A stretch of DNA of 64,000 bases from Hsuehochloa calcarea (taxonomy: Eukaryota > Streptophyta > Magnoliopsida > Poales > Poaceae), in NCBI GenBank assembly GCA_036346395.1, contig CM070602.1, positions 20,903,098-20,967,097 of the forward strand, given 5' to 3'. Below the pieces are notes generated by a model that saw only the letters and a program-made list of their open reading frames with translations, was not told the DNA's origin and made no database searches. Made by a program: the position numbers and the translations under genes. Positions within the stretch are counted from its first letter, which is position 1. Every line of letters begins with the position of its first letter. Shown one piece after another: positions 46,642 through 58,819 of the stretch.

Positions 46642-48162
46642 ACCTCCAACCCCGCCCTCTGTCCCGTCCTTCTCGATCTTGTCCGCCCACTGCGCTCCTG
46701 CCCCCACCTTTGGACACATGAAAATTCAAAGTTTCGACCGAACAATTCAACTTTTCACTTGGGATTTCGAACCTTCAACTCAAAAATTCAAAAGTTTTGA
46801 ACCCAAAATCCAAAGCCTCAAACGATCTAAAACCAACTTTCAACTCAAAGATATGAGCTTTCGTATGACAAAAAGTCCCTGAAACAAGAAAGAAACAACT
46901 AATGCCCACACTAATGGCATCTAAAGTGGCCGCGGAGGGCAGCCAGATCCCATGCGCCTCTTGCTTGACGCCCACGATGGAGGCGAGGTGAGAGTATATG
47001 TCTGTGTGTCGAAGGGGCAGAATTTTCCCAATGTATTTCCACGTAGGATCATAATACAGATAATTTTAGTGTAAGCAATATAATATGGTAGGGTATGTGG
47101 CTCTTTCTACACATAGATGAAAAAGGGCTATGGATGCGGATATAGGCTACAGGCATAAATGCATGCATACGTGGAGCCAGGTATAGCGAGTTTTAAATGC
47201 ATGCATATGCAGAGCCAGTTATAGCGATTTTTATTTTAAGTGGATCAACATATATTTTTTGAATAGAAAGTCGACGTATCTAACCAATTATTTCACAAGA
47301 GTACTAGTTGTTGAAGGCAATTTCAGAATAAAAAAAGTAAAGTCAAAATCATTTAGCTTATTCTCTCAATTTCAATCGACAGGATGAATCTGATAATTGA
47401 ATTGGGAGGAAAAGATTCGAGAAGAAAAGGGATTGGATTGGGAAGAAGAAAGTGCCGATGCAGATTGAATTTAATGGCCTCGGAAGAAAGACATGCGCGA
47501 GACCAACGAAAACGGTGGATCAGGCGCTCATTGCTAAAGTTTTCAACAGGTACATGGATTAGTGCTTTTGTTGTATTTTACTACACTACAATGCTCCTTT
47601 CCAAACAAAAAGAGAGGATATTTAGAAATTGGACTCCTAAAATTTCTTCCAAATCAAAATTAGCCCTACAATGTCTGTGTAGATGCAAATATCGTTTTTT
47701 ATGAAGGGTTTGAGATTTATTACTCCTCAGAAAGATGACACTTGTGGAGGGAAGCAAAGAAATCCGGTGCACGTGTAATGCCAAACATCCCCTCCGATCT
47801 TTTGTAAATGACCTTTTTGGTGTAGAAAATTGTTCAATTATAAATGACGTTATTGGATTTCGAGAAGAGACATAGGTGCATCTTTCTAAATTCCCACCAA
47901 CTTCATTCAATGAATGTCAATTGTCACATTTTATGGGGGCTGATCTCTTTGTTCAAATTCTACGAGTCTCAATCTCTTTGTTTATTCGTACTTCAGATTA
48001 ACGATGGATGTTCAATGGTACACAAGATTAAATACGGATGGTTTAGAAGACAAACAAGATCAATGAGGTAGCATGCAAGAGACACCAAATTAATAAGGTA
48101 CATGGTCATCTTGTGTTTTCAGTTAATAAATGTGCACAAGTCTCAAACACCTTTTTAAAAAA
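46642..48162. other. Unassigned spacer
   Basis: AT-rich to mixed sequence; frames such as 47384-47704 have no recognisable motif. Contains the short tandem repeat listed separately. Confidence 0.4.
47157..47232. repeat. 38 bp tandem repeat, two copies
   Basis: AAATGCATGCATAYG..GAGCCAG..TATAGCG at 47157 and 47195 with a few differences. Confidence 0.85.
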
Positions 48163-48518
48163 GAAATTGTAACACCCCAGCCCAACACTGAGCCTAGAAT
48201 GCCACCACACTACACTTTAAACTAATAATTAATGACACACTATAAAATTACATCAAGAAATCATCAATAATCATATCAATAGATCAAACGATAATGAATA
48301 ATCAAGTAGAATAAAACCAGGTAAATATTCTAAAACAGCATCAACCAATGAATCCAAATTAATAAAGCAAATAGTCTAGTCCAAATGATGTCCTAAACTT
48401 TATTCAAAAACTAACATGTCCATGAGTAAACCAATATTGAATGAATGATTATCATGGCGAATGATCATGTGTTCCATGTGCTCTACTCGCTCTCAGTTAC
48501 GGCATCCTCGAAGATCAC

Positions 48519-49028
48519 CTAAAAACAACAATAGAGCAAGGGTGAGTCCACGACTCAGCAAACACATCCATAAACAACGAACAATAATAAATCATCAAGA
48601 TTCAAAACTTCATTATCATCACATGCACTTCCATTCACATTCTCATTCATCAATCTCAAATATCAATGCAACTCTAAACTATATGTCCACATGCACTTCT
48701 TTTCGCAGATATACGGTATAGCGTGAGTGAATGCTCGCGACAACATTCACTCTCAAGCCCGTTCCTCCTCAAGGATCGGGGACCTCCTCCACTCCCGTGG
48801 AGTTGTGATCAATCATGATCACCTTCTCTTATGCAAAGATGCTTATGAATGCAAACATGCAAACTCCATCATAAACATCATATCCAACTTTCATCATGCT
48901 TGTCAACAAAGATATAAACATACCAATTCATTGTTTGCAATTAAACCAAATAAAAGCACAACAATAATGGTAATAGAAGATAAAGAAAACAGTGATCGAT
49001 CATTGATCGCTGTCTACCATGCACTTGC
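48519..49028 (-). other. Gypsy-2 LTR leader intron (GC-AG)
   Basis: Minus-strand donor CTAGTAAAG|GCAAGTGC and acceptor TTGTTGTTTTTAG|GTGATC after a T-rich tract; 510 bases. The 5' LTR copy is 55637-56146, also 510. Confidence 0.5.
48543..48557 (-). promoter_or_regulatory. Gypsy-2 LTR hairpin over the intron branch-point region
   Basis: TGAGTC-CAC-GACTCA on the plus strand, perfect 6 bp stem, 24 bases before the intron's AG on the minus strand; CTCAC overlaps it. The 5' LTR copy is 55661-55675. Confidence 0.5.
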
Positions 49029-50443
49029 CTTTACTAGTTGCGACGCACGATTTGGCTAGCAGATGGCAACAAGTACGACGCTTCTCCTACATTAAATACC
49101 CACATCTCAATACAAGCTACAGCATCATAAGAATATCAATTAAAATGCTTCGCTCCTACACGTCCCCAAATATAACACGTTACGCCGGTACCGACTAGAT
49201 ACCTATAGCTGACTCGGTACTAAAACGGACGTAACTTTTGACTCGAAAGTCCGATCACCGCAAACCACCCCATTCTGGATTATTTATAAAATTATCCACA
49301 TTTTCTTAGATTACGAAGACTTCTAATTAAATCATCTACCCCTCCGTATTTAGCCCAGAAAGTCGGTCTGTCCGCTTCGGAACAGCGGTCTTACCAAATT
49401 CATAACTTTTGTTTTACTCAACCAAAATGCGTGTTCTCAGATCCTACAGAATCATGGGACAATTATCTACAACTTTCATGTAGATCAAAAACACTAATTA
49501 AGCTATTTACTATTTTTAATAACCGATCTACCAAAACAGCGCCGAAAGACGATAACCCTAACAACAGCGGCCTTCTCAAAATCATATCTCGAAATCTACT
49601 TATCCGATTGGCGTAATAAAATATGCTATAGAAAGATATCGAAATTATCTACAATTAACTAGTAGATAGGATTTCCAAAATTCGTCTTTAAGGTACCCGA
49701 ATAAATTGTTTTAACAGAACAGCATACACCGATCTATAAATCAGCTTCTCTAATTAATCTTGATGATAAACTCTAATTAACAGCGTCTAGCAACCAGAGA
49801 AAACATGCAACCAACCTCCACGCGACGACGTCGACGCACAAGCTGGCAGCGGAAATGGTCGGTTAATCTAAGAACGCAGCAAGAACTTCCAACTTCAGTA
49901 GCACTGCTCGGGCTTCAGCGGCGTCGGTGAAAGCAAAGAATAAGAATACAAGCAGAAATCGCAGTACAGCAGAAGAAGAGTGGCGACACAAACAGCAGTC
50001 TTGAGCGGCGGTGGCGGCGCAGAATCGGGCGGCTCCACAGCGCAGTAAGCGCAGAGTCGCAAATAAGACAGCACAGCAGCGCAGGCGCTTCGCAGATATC
50101 AACGCAAGACAAATACAAGCAAGCATCAGAAAGAATCGGCAGATGAAAAGGTCGTGGCGGCGGTCGTGAAATGCAACGATGCAAATCACGCGCAGGGGAA
50201 GAATTTGCTGGCGGCGCAAGGGCTTGGAAAAAATGTGGCTAGGGTTTTCTAAAAATCCAAGATCTATTTATAGCTCATAAAAAATTCCGAAAATCTATTT
50301 TTCACAAAATCTTTTTATTTAATTACACCCAGGCCCTTAAGAGGTTAATAAATAATTAATTATTGTTACTCTTTAATTAATTACGCTCCGACCCTTAGGA
50401 CGCGATTAATACTAATTTTAATATTATTTTTCAGAGTATCACA

Positions 50444-50458
50444 TTCTGCCCCCCTTAA
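50444..50458 (-). other. Gypsy-2 polypurine tract
   Basis: Minus strand TTAAGGGGGGCAGAA immediately before TGTGATACTC. Confidence 0.9.
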
Positions 50459-50519
50459 CGGAATTCGACCCCGAATTCTAATCGCCGTTCTACTCAAATA
50501 AAAACTCCACTGCTGAAAT

Positions 50520-50760
50520 TAAACAATAAAACAACACGTACCCGACGTGAACAACTCCGGGTATTGCTCGCGCATGCGAGACTCCAACTCCCAAGTCGCT
50601 CTCTCTCGGATGATCGTCCACAAAGACCTTGACGATACCAACGTCTTGTGCCTCAAAGACTCGCTCCGACCTCTCCGATCGCGCACGGACGCGACTCAAC
50701 CGTGAGGTCTTGCTCAATAGTCACGGCTCTAATGAAATCTTATGCCTGGATCTCTCAAAA
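50520..50760 (-). CDS. Gypsy-2 C-terminal (chromodomain-like) end
   Basis: VFEAQDVGIVKVFVDDHPRE followed, after a shift, by a WELESRMREQYPELF reading just before the stop. This matches the closing segment of chromovirus polyproteins (KVLW...WE.E..M...YP.LF); the domain targets insertion to chromatin. Confidence 0.6.
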
Positions 50761-51800
50761 CTTTCTCAAAGATCGAGACATGAAACACATTATGAACTCC
50801 ACGCATGGACTCAGTGAGTCCAGCGGAGGCTAACTTCCCAATTCTTGCAATAATCGAGAACGGTCCAACGTACCTCGGGCTAAGCTTCCTCCGTACCGAA
50901 TCGAACAATACCTTTAGTGGGAGACACTCTCAAGAGCACTGGTCACCCACCGCAAACCCAAGTCACGTCTCCTCAAATCAAGATAACTTTTCTCGTCTAC
51001 TCGAGTGCGCTAATGATTCGCCTCACCATAGCCACACGCTCAGGTCTTGAATCGGTCCGACCCAAATCGCCTTCTCTCCAATCGCATCCCAACAAAGTGG
51101 CGATCCGCACTTCCGCCCATAGAGAACCTCAAATGGCGCGCTCTAATCTTTGGAATGGTAACTATTATTATAAGCAAACTCGCAAGTGGCAACTGGTCCT
51201 CCCAACTACCCTTCCAAGACAAAACACAAGATCGCAACATGTCCTCCAAAGTCCGAATAGTACGCCTGATCGCCCATCATGTCATGGGTGAAGCAGACTC
51301 AAAGCGGGCTGTGTGCCCAATGCACTCGCAGACTCTCCCGTAACTTGAGACAAACTTGGCGTCCTCATCGAAATGATGGTCTTTGGCACACCATGCGCTC
51401 TTACTATCTCACGCACATAAATAGGAGCTAGATCACTCATTGAATTTGTCGTGCGAATAGGAATAAAGTGCGCAGACTTCTTGAATCGATCCACCACTAC
51501 CCAAATCGCATCCTTCCTCGCGGCGAACGAGGCAACGCCACCACAAAGTCCATAGAGATATCATCCCAGGCCACTGGGTACCTCCAAAGGCTGCAACAAC
51601 CTCGCGGGACGCTTGTGCTCGACTTTCACTTGGCGACAAACACCACAAGAAGCCACATAATTAGCAATGTCCACCTTCATTCTTTTCCACCAAAATTACA
51701 TTTCAGATCTCGATACATCTTAGTCTCACCAGATGAAGCAGTGTATGGAGTGCGATGTGCCTCCCTTAAGATATCATCTTTGACCTCCGCCTTTTGTGGC
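50760..51800 (-). CDS. Gypsy-2 integrase (frame-broken)
   Basis: From 51800 downward: zinc-binding lead EAHRTPYTASSGETKMYRDL, then WVVVDRFKKSAHFIP with IRTTNSMSDL and YVREIVRAHGVPKTIIS, the gypsy integrase core. The D of the second catalytic position lies at a frameshift near 51370. Downstream 51282-50900 is shattered across frames. Confidence 0.8.
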
Positions 51801-51899
51801 ACGCAAAGGCGGCCTTTAAACCTCAAAGTACCAGAATCATCCATACTAAAATCACTTTCTTTACCCTCATCCAGGCGCTTCCTAACCTCCTGTAATAGC

Positions 51900-52520
51900 C
51901 GGTCACTCTGTTGTGCTTCCAGACACGGCCGGAATAGCCGACTCAGAATCAATCGAGTCTCAACATGTGATGTGCCCGCATAACAATAGGATATACCCAT
52001 GCGATCAAAATCAGCAATGAGGCAATCTAGAGTAGCAGGAGTCGCCTTGCGACTAAGAGCATCTGCAACAACATTGGCCTTGCCTGGATGATACTGAATA
52101 GTAAGATCATAATCCTTGATCAACTCCAACCACCTCCTTTGCCTCAAATTCAGATCCTTCTGAGTGAAGATATACTTGAGACTCTTGTGATCTGTGAAAA
52201 TATCACAAGGCTCACCGTATAGATAATGCCTCCAAATCTTGAGAGCAAAAACAACCGCAGACCAACTCCAAATCATGGGTGGGATAATTCGCTCGTGCTT
52301 CTTTAATCGCCTCGACGCATAAGCAATCACCTTACCGCCTTGCATAAGCACACAACCAAGACCCACTCGAGACGATCCGAAAAGATGTGAATCACGTTCC
52401 GGCTCGGAAGAGTGAGAATAGGAGAGGTCACCAACTTTGTCCTTCAAAATGCACGGCTGCGCCACACTCATCATCCACACAGAATCTCACACCTTTACGA
52501 GTGAAGTGAGACATCGGCTT
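51900..52520 (-). CDS. Gypsy-2 RNase H
   Basis: GLGCVLMQGGKVIAYASRRL at about 52360-52300, FTDHKSLKYIFTQKDLNLRQ near 52200-52130 and HPGKANVVADALSRK near 52090-52046. Degrades RNA in the hybrid during reverse transcription. Confidence 0.9.
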
Positions 52521-53385
52521 GGCAATGATAGAGAAATCCGCACAAAACGCCGATAATATCCAACCAAACCAGAAACTCCTCACCTCCTTCACACTAGTCG
52601 GCCTCTTCCAATCCACCATCAGAGAGACCTTGCTAGGATCAACAAACAATACCACGAGGGTTAATCACATGACCAGAAAACCCACTTCAAATCCGAACTC
52701 ACACTTCTTCAACTTAGCATAGAACTTGTGCTCTCTCAAAGTATCTAAAACCGACCTCACATGACGCTCATGATCCTCATTGGTCTTGGAATAGATAAGA
52801 ATATCATCAATGAACACCACCACGAAGTCATCTAGATACTCATGCAACATGTTGTTCATGGTCTCCATAAAATGGCAGTGCATTAGTCAATCCAAAAGAC
52901 ATAACTTTATACTCATAATGCCCATACCGTGGAGAAAGCGGTCTTCTCTACATCTCGCTCACGCACACGGATTTGATTATACCGATCGAGATCAATCTTG
53001 GAGAACACTTGAGCTCCATTCAACCGATCAAACAAGTCCTCAATGCGGGGCAATGGATATTTATTCTTGATTGTGACTGCATTAAGCGCACGATAATCAA
53101 TACACATGCGCCAACTCCCATCCTTCTTCTCGTGAATGTAGCAGAGCTCCCACGGCGATACACTACGCCGATCAAACCTTTAGCCAACAATTCATCCAAT
53201 TGCTTCTTCAACTCGTCCTGAAACGGACGTGCTAGTCGATATGGAGACATCGAGATGGGGCGAGTACCCGGAACAAGATCAATGCGAAACTCCACGTCTC
53301 GCGCAGGTGGCAATCCCGGAAGCTCAGCTGGGAACACATCTGGGTAATCACTAACCACTGGAATCTCCTCAATCTGCGAAGCCAC
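52520..53385 (-). CDS. Gypsy-2 reverse transcriptase
   Basis: YPDVFPAELPGLPPARDVEF (about 53340-53280), PYRLARPFQDELKKQLDELL, MCIDYRALNAVTIKNKYPLP (53107-), IDLDRYNQIRVRERDVEKTA, catalytic FIDD at 52814-52803 with DDILIYSKTNEDHERH, and LKKCEFGFEV. Frame breaks near 53170, 52910, 52880 and 52660. Confidence 0.9.
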
Positions 53386-53394
53386 GCCGGTTTC

Positions 53395-54150
53395 TCAAAG
53401 AAGAGCTAAAAGAAGTCCGATTTTCATCGCCGACGACCGAAACAATCCAGCCAACATCGAAAGAGAGCACGGAGGCGCACTCCCCTGAAAAGTCAAAGTC
53501 TCCCCAGACGAGGTCTGCACAGAGACTGTTCTACAGAAACAGGATATCACGGCTCGATAAGAGTGCAACCAATCCATACCCAAGATAACGTCGAACGGCT
53601 CCATTTGAATAACTATCAAATTCGCCGTGAACTTCTCTCCATCAATAACAATAGAACACCCAGGACAAACAGTGGAGCTAGCAATAATACCCCCAGGAGA
53701 ACTAACCAACATTGACTGAGAAATCCACTGCATACTCAAGTTCGCTCTCCTAGCAAACGCCGACGAGACAAACGAAAAGGTAGCCCCCGAATCAAAAAAG
53801 ACTAAAGCATCAAATGAATCCACAAGCAAAGTACTGCCACCACGTCGGGGCGACCGCGGACTCTGCGCAGAGGCATGGCGTACACTCGGTGGCGCCATGG
53901 CGAAGAAGACGACGCCGGGCGGCGAGCCCCAACAATCTATTTGTGGCGGTGCAGGTAAAGCCGGTCGTGCAACCTGGGGCGGTGCCGAAGGTGGCGGCTG
54001 CCAATAGTACCCTACTGGAGGCGCCCAAGCTGAAGGAAATGGCATCGCTGGAGGAGCAGTCATCATCTGGAAAGATCCTCGAGCAGGACCCACTGAAGAA
54101 GAAGAAGATGGCACAGGCTCCCACTTGATCACGCTAGCGGGGTTCTGGCG
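53395..54150 (-). CDS. Gypsy-2 protease region
   Basis: Proline-rich linker, then VFFDSGATFSFVSSAFARR with DSGA at 53793-53782, and FDVILGMDWLHSYRAVISC, the full pepsin-like retroviral protease signature. The uninterrupted frame runs from the zinc knuckles to about 53395. Confidence 0.85.
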   Translation of the reverse strand, partial: RQNPASVIKWEPVPSSSSSVGPARGSFQMMTAPPAMPFPSAWAPPVGYYWQPPPSAPPQVARPALPAPPQIDCWGSPPGVVFFAMAPPSVRHASAQSPRSPRRGGSTLLVDSFDALVFFDSGATFSFVSSAFARRANLSMQWISQSMLVSSPGGIIASSTVCPGCSIVIDGEKFTANLIVIQMEPFDVILGMDWLHSYRAVISCFCRTVSVQTSSGETLTFQGSAPPCSLSMLAGLFRSSAMKIGLLLALL

Positions 54151-55021
54151 ACACACCCGCTCCTTATGACCCGATCGGCCACACTGACGGCAATCACCCG
54201 TCCAAGTGCACTCAGCAGCGCGGTGTCCATCACCGCACTTAAAGCAAAGCATGCCCTGCCCTGGGACAGGACGAAGAGCTGGAGTACCTGCAAAAGGACG
54301 AGGCGCCGAAGAAGGGAACGGCCTCGATCGCTAGACTGAAAGATCTGCGGTCCTCCTTGAATTTCTTGAAAGTGTGTCGAATGCACCCACTTCCATCAGT
54401 AGAGCTCCTCTTCTGGTCACCACCAGAAACTACCAGTCCACCAGAGGCTTGCTGCCCCTTTGTGAGCTGCATCTCCAACTCCATGCCCCTAGCTTGCTCC
54501 ACAACAGAGCTGTAGTCACAGAGTGGAGTAGCTCCCAACACATGTCGGTACTCAGAATTGAGACCCCGACGGAACCTCTTGGCTTTCTGAAGATCATCGT
54601 TCGCTACTGAAGGGACAAAGCGAACCAAGTTGTTGAACTCAGCCTCATACTCAGCAATAGACCTCTTCCCCTGAGCAAAGGTCGTCAAGGCAACCTCCAT
54701 CTTCTCAACAAAAGAATAGGGGTAGAACTTCCCCTTGAACTGATCAACAAAGTCCTCCCAAGTGACTGGCCCTTGAGTGGCGGTCCTCGAAGACAACACG
54801 CCCTCCCACCAAATATCCGCTTGTTGACGAAGAGCACGGATCTCTCCCACCAACTCTCTCAACAAAGCAGGGGTTTCATCCTGGACCCCAACCGGAGGCG
54901 GGTCAACAAAGACCCCTCACCATCGACTCCTCGCTACGGGAGGTGGCTCCACGGAACCTCGCCCGCGGCCACGACCTCCACGACCGCGGCCACCACGACC
55001 ACGTCCTCTACCCCTCGGCAT
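54151..55021 (-). CDS. gag: Gypsy-2 Gag (frame-interrupted)
   Basis: ATG at 55021 opens MPRGRGRGRGGRGRGGRGRG, an Arg/Gly-rich start, then shifts. The Retrotrans_gag core VTWEDFVDQFKGKFYPYSF, MEVALTTFAQGKRSIAEYEA and FNNLVRFVP lies within 54239-54865. Two CCHC knuckles, CFKCGDGHRAAEC and CRQCGRSGHKERVC, lie at 54246-54151. Packages element RNA. Confidence 0.85.
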
Positions 55022-55273
55022 AGCTATCAACCCCAATCAACAATACACAATGAGTTCAAAGATCAAAATAAACTCCTTCATCAATAAACAACATAACGGA
55101 AGCGTAAAAACTATATTCGTACCTCTCTCTAACCTACTGTGCACTAGTGTGTCAATTTTTTTTTAGGTTAGTTAACCATTAGCAAATTTTAGTTGATTTA
55201 CTAAACTAAAACAAATTTTTAACAATTTTAGTTTGCCTAAGTTGTTAATCTATTCACCACGGACCTAAAGCCC
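55022..55273 (-). other. Gypsy-2 leader
   Basis: Non-coding stretch between PBS and gag ATG. Contains a GTGCACAGTAGG string also found in the leader of the small element at 61817-61835. Confidence 0.6.
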
Positions 55274-55285
55274 GCTCTGATACCA
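55274..55285 (-). other. Gypsy-2 primer binding site
   Basis: Minus strand TGGTATCAGAGC, three bases from the LTR: initiator tRNA-Met type. Confidence 0.9.
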
Positions 55286-55288
55286 AGC

Positions 55289-57543
55289 TGTAACACCCAT
55301 TAACACCGAGCCTAGAATGCCACCACACTACACTTTAAACTAATAATTAATGACACACTATAAAATTACATCAAGAAATCATCAATAATCATATCAATAG
55401 ATCAAACGATAATGAATAATCAAGTAGAATAAAACCAGGTAAATATTCTAAAACAGCATCAACCAATGAATCCAAATTAATAAAGCAAATAGTCTAGTCC
55501 AAATGATGTCCTAAACTTTATTCAAAAACTAACATGTCCATGAGTAAACCAATATTGAATGAATGATTATCATGGCGAATGATCATGTGTTCCATGTGCT
55601 CTACTCGCTCTCAGTTACGGCATCCTCGAAGATCACCTAAAAACAACAATAGAGCAAGGGTGAGTCCACGACTCAGCAAACACATCCATAAACAACGAAC
55701 AATAATAAATCATCAGCATTCAAAAACTTCATTATCATCACATGCACTTCCATTCACATTCTCATTCATCAATCTCAAATATCAATGCAACTCTAAACTA
55801 TATGTCCACATGCACTTCTTTTCGCGTATACCGGTATAGCGTGAGTGAATGCTCGCGACAACATTCACTCTCAAGCCCGTTCCTCCTCAAGGATCGGGGA
55901 CCTCCTCCACTCCCGTGGAGTTGTGATCAATCATGATCACCTTCTCTTATGCAAAGATGCTTATGAATGCAAACATGCAAACTCCATCATAAACATCATA
56001 TCCAACTTTCATCATGCTTGTCAACAAAGATATAAACATACCAATTCATTGTTTGCAATTAAACCAAATAAAAGCACAACAATAATGGTAATAGAAGATA
56101 AAGAAAACAGTGATCGATCATTGATCGTTGTCTACCATGCACTTGCCTTTACTAGTTGCGACGCACGATTTGGCTAGCAGATGGCAACAAGTACGACGCT
56201 TCTCCTACATTAAATACCCACATCTCAATACAAGCTACAGCATCATAAGAATATCAATTAAAATGCTTCGCTCCTACACGTCCCCAAATATAACACGTTA
56301 CGCCGGTACCGACTAGATACCTATAGCTGACTCGGTACTAAAACGGACGTAACTTTTGACTCGAAAGTCCGATCACCGCAAACCACCCCATTCTGGATTC
56401 TTTATAAAATTATCCACATTTTCTTAGATTACGAAGACTTCTAATTAAATCATCTACCCCTCCGTATTTAGCCCAGAAAGTCGGTCTGTCCGCTTCGGAA
56501 CAGCGGTCTTACCAAATTCATAACTTTTGTTTTACTCAACCAAAATGCGTGTTCTCAGATCCTACAGAATCATGGGACAATTATCTACAACTTTCATGTA
56601 GATCAAAAACACTAATTAAGCTATTTACTATTTTTAATAACCGATCTACCAAAACAGCGCCGAAAGACGATAACCCTAACAACAGCGGCCTTCTCAAAAT
56701 CATATCTCGAAATCTACTTATCCGATTGGCGTAATAAAATATGCTATAGAAAGATATCGAAATTATCTACAATTAACTAGTAGATAGGATTTCCAAAATT
56801 CGTCTTTAAGGTACCGAATAAATTGTTTTAACAGAACAGCATACACCGATCTATAAATCAGCTTCTCTAATTAATCTTGATGATAAACTCTAATTAACAG
56901 CGTCTAGCAAACAGAGAAAACATGCAACCAACCTCCGCGCGACGACGCCGACGCATTGCGCGGGCGGCAGTGGTCGGTTGGTCGGCTCGACAACGCAGCG
57001 CAACTTCCGGTATAAGACTTCGGGCTTCCGGCGGCGTCGAAAGGAAGCGGCCAAGAATACAAGCTGGCTCGCAATAAGAAGAAGAGTAGCGACCAGTACA
57101 GCAGTCTTGGCGGCGGTGGCGGCAGAATCGGCGGCTCCACAGCGCGAGCAGCGAGTCGAGTCGCGCCGCTACGCAGCGGCGGCGCTTCAGCGATATCAAC
57201 GCAAGATGATACCAAGTAAAGATCGCAAAGAATCGGCAGATGAAAAAGGCTGACGGCGGCGGCTGTGAAATGCAACGATGCAAATCACGCGCAGGGGAAG
57301 AATTTGCTGGCGGCGCAAGGGCTTGGAAAAAAATGTGGCTAGGGTTTTCTAAAAATCCAAGATCTATTTATAGCTCATAAAAAATTCCGAAAATCTATTT
57401 TTCACAAAATCTTTTTATTTAATTACACCCAGGCCCTTAAGAGGTTAATAAATAATTAATTATTGTTACTCTTTAATTAATTACGCTCCGACCCTTAGGA
57501 CGCGATTAATACTAATTTTAATATTATTTTTCAGAGTATCACA
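55289..57543 (-). repeat. Gypsy-2 5' LTR
   Basis: 2255 bases. AT-rich parts are almost identical to the 3' copy; the GC-rich block 56935-57250 differs heavily from 49815-50165. TATA box at 57372-57364. Confidence 0.95.
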
Positions 57544-58814
57544 GAAATAAGGCAGGGGATATCATTCAGAAGATGGTCCTACTCTTCATATGAGGTGTAG
57601 AGTGCGAGCATTGCTTAAGTGACACACAATTTCAAAGGAAAATGAGAACAGGTATAATCCATCAACACAATTGACCTTAGTCTAATTGTAATGGCTTGAA
57701 TATGGTGTAACATAAGAATTTAATAAAAATTAGAATCTTGTTAACATCTAGGACCCCAATTCGTGGTGTCAGTATTTTGGTGATGAATGACTCCTACTTC
57801 ATCAAGACTAACTGTAGTGTAAGTGTTGTTAAGGTTAGTTAGGTCTCGACGATAAAAATGGTGTGCTATTTGTTATTCATAGATCCCTAAGTGAGTAAAC
57901 GATGTCAAATCATGATTTTTATGAACATTAAGGATGTTGTGGTTAGAAATTATCTAAGGAGTTGGTATGGATCATTTTAGATGTTAGGTCTTTGTTTTTG
58001 CACGGTACTATTAAGGGGTGTTCAAAGCTAGTACCTTGAGTTTGGTTAGGTTGTGTAACTAGTTGTGGTGCACACTAAGCGGATTATTTGGGTCCACCGT
58101 ACCATTGAGGTGTACCAAATCAATAGAGAGATTGTTTTTGGTTTTCTTTGGATTTTACATGGAGACGTATAATCCAGGTGGAGACGTACCATTGAGGCGT
58201 ACCAAATCAACAAAGAGGGCAAAATTTGAAGAAGTTGGAGGAGGATGATACGAGTGAAGACGTACCATCAAGGTGTATCAACTCAGGAAAGTAGTCACAA
58301 GTACTAAGGCGTATCATCCAGGTTGGGCCGGAGCTTTGGCCCGTACCGTTAGTCCAGAGAGCATCTTTTTGGTGCACAAATTGTTTTCTATACAGGCTGA
58401 TGATCCGTGTGTACCCATACCATCGAGGCGTATCGTTTGGTCAAAGGGTTTCCATGTCGTGTTGGCACTAAGCGGATGATACGACCTAGGCTAGATTATC
58501 CGGGTGAGCCGAATGATCCTGGTGGGGTGTATTATCTAGCCCTGTGCAACATTCAAATTTTTTACCGTTGAAGCCAGGGAAATTGCACTGAGGCGGATGA
58601 TCATGGTCAAGATGGATGATTCGAGTATGCGGCTACTTTTCATAAATGCATCTACCGGTTAGGTTTTGAAAGTGAGAGCTATATACACGGACCATGGGCG
58701 TTCAAGTTAGTTCTCTTGAGACTCCATAACTGTGGGAAGCATATTCGGGAGTCAAGGGCACCTTGGAGCTTGGATTGAGGATCAAGAGAGTGTTTGAGAG
58801 ATCGAGAGAGTAGA
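57544..58814. other. Degenerate repeat-rich stretch, possible old LTR
   Basis: Between about 58090 and 58480 a unit like GTACCATYGAGGYGTACCAA recurs at least five times in degenerate form, followed by GCGGATGAT units to about 58620. No gene seen. Together with 63221-63720, which has a CTCCCCTCTTGGGCATCTGA end, it may be an old LTR hosting the small element. Confidence 0.35.
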
Positions 58815-58819
58815 TTAGG

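Larger units (their letters stand above)
48168..50443 (-). repeat. Gypsy-2 3' LTR
   Basis: TGTGATACTCTG...GGGTGTTACA on the minus strand. TATA box TATAAATAG near 50272-50264. Leader intron 48519-49028 with GC donor; hairpin 48543-48557. Confidence 0.95.
48168..57543 (-). mobile_element. Gypsy-2: full-length Ty3/gypsy element
   Basis: 9376 bases with flanks GAAAT (48163-48167 and 57544-57548). LTRs 48168-50443 and 55289-57543; PBS and polypurine tract place it on the minus strand. Order gag, protease, reverse transcriptase, RNase H, integrase, as in gypsy elements. The C-terminal motif WELE...REQYP-like ending suggests a chromovirus (inference). Many frameshifts. Confidence 0.95.

Noticed and set aside
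48519..49059. 110-codon plus frame (MNARDNIHSQ...) kept in both gypsy-2 LTRs
   Set aside because: Antisense to the element and shared only through LTR identity.
48461..49616. Frames repeated at 55579-56734
   Set aside because: Identical because they lie in the two LTRs of gypsy-2; not genes.
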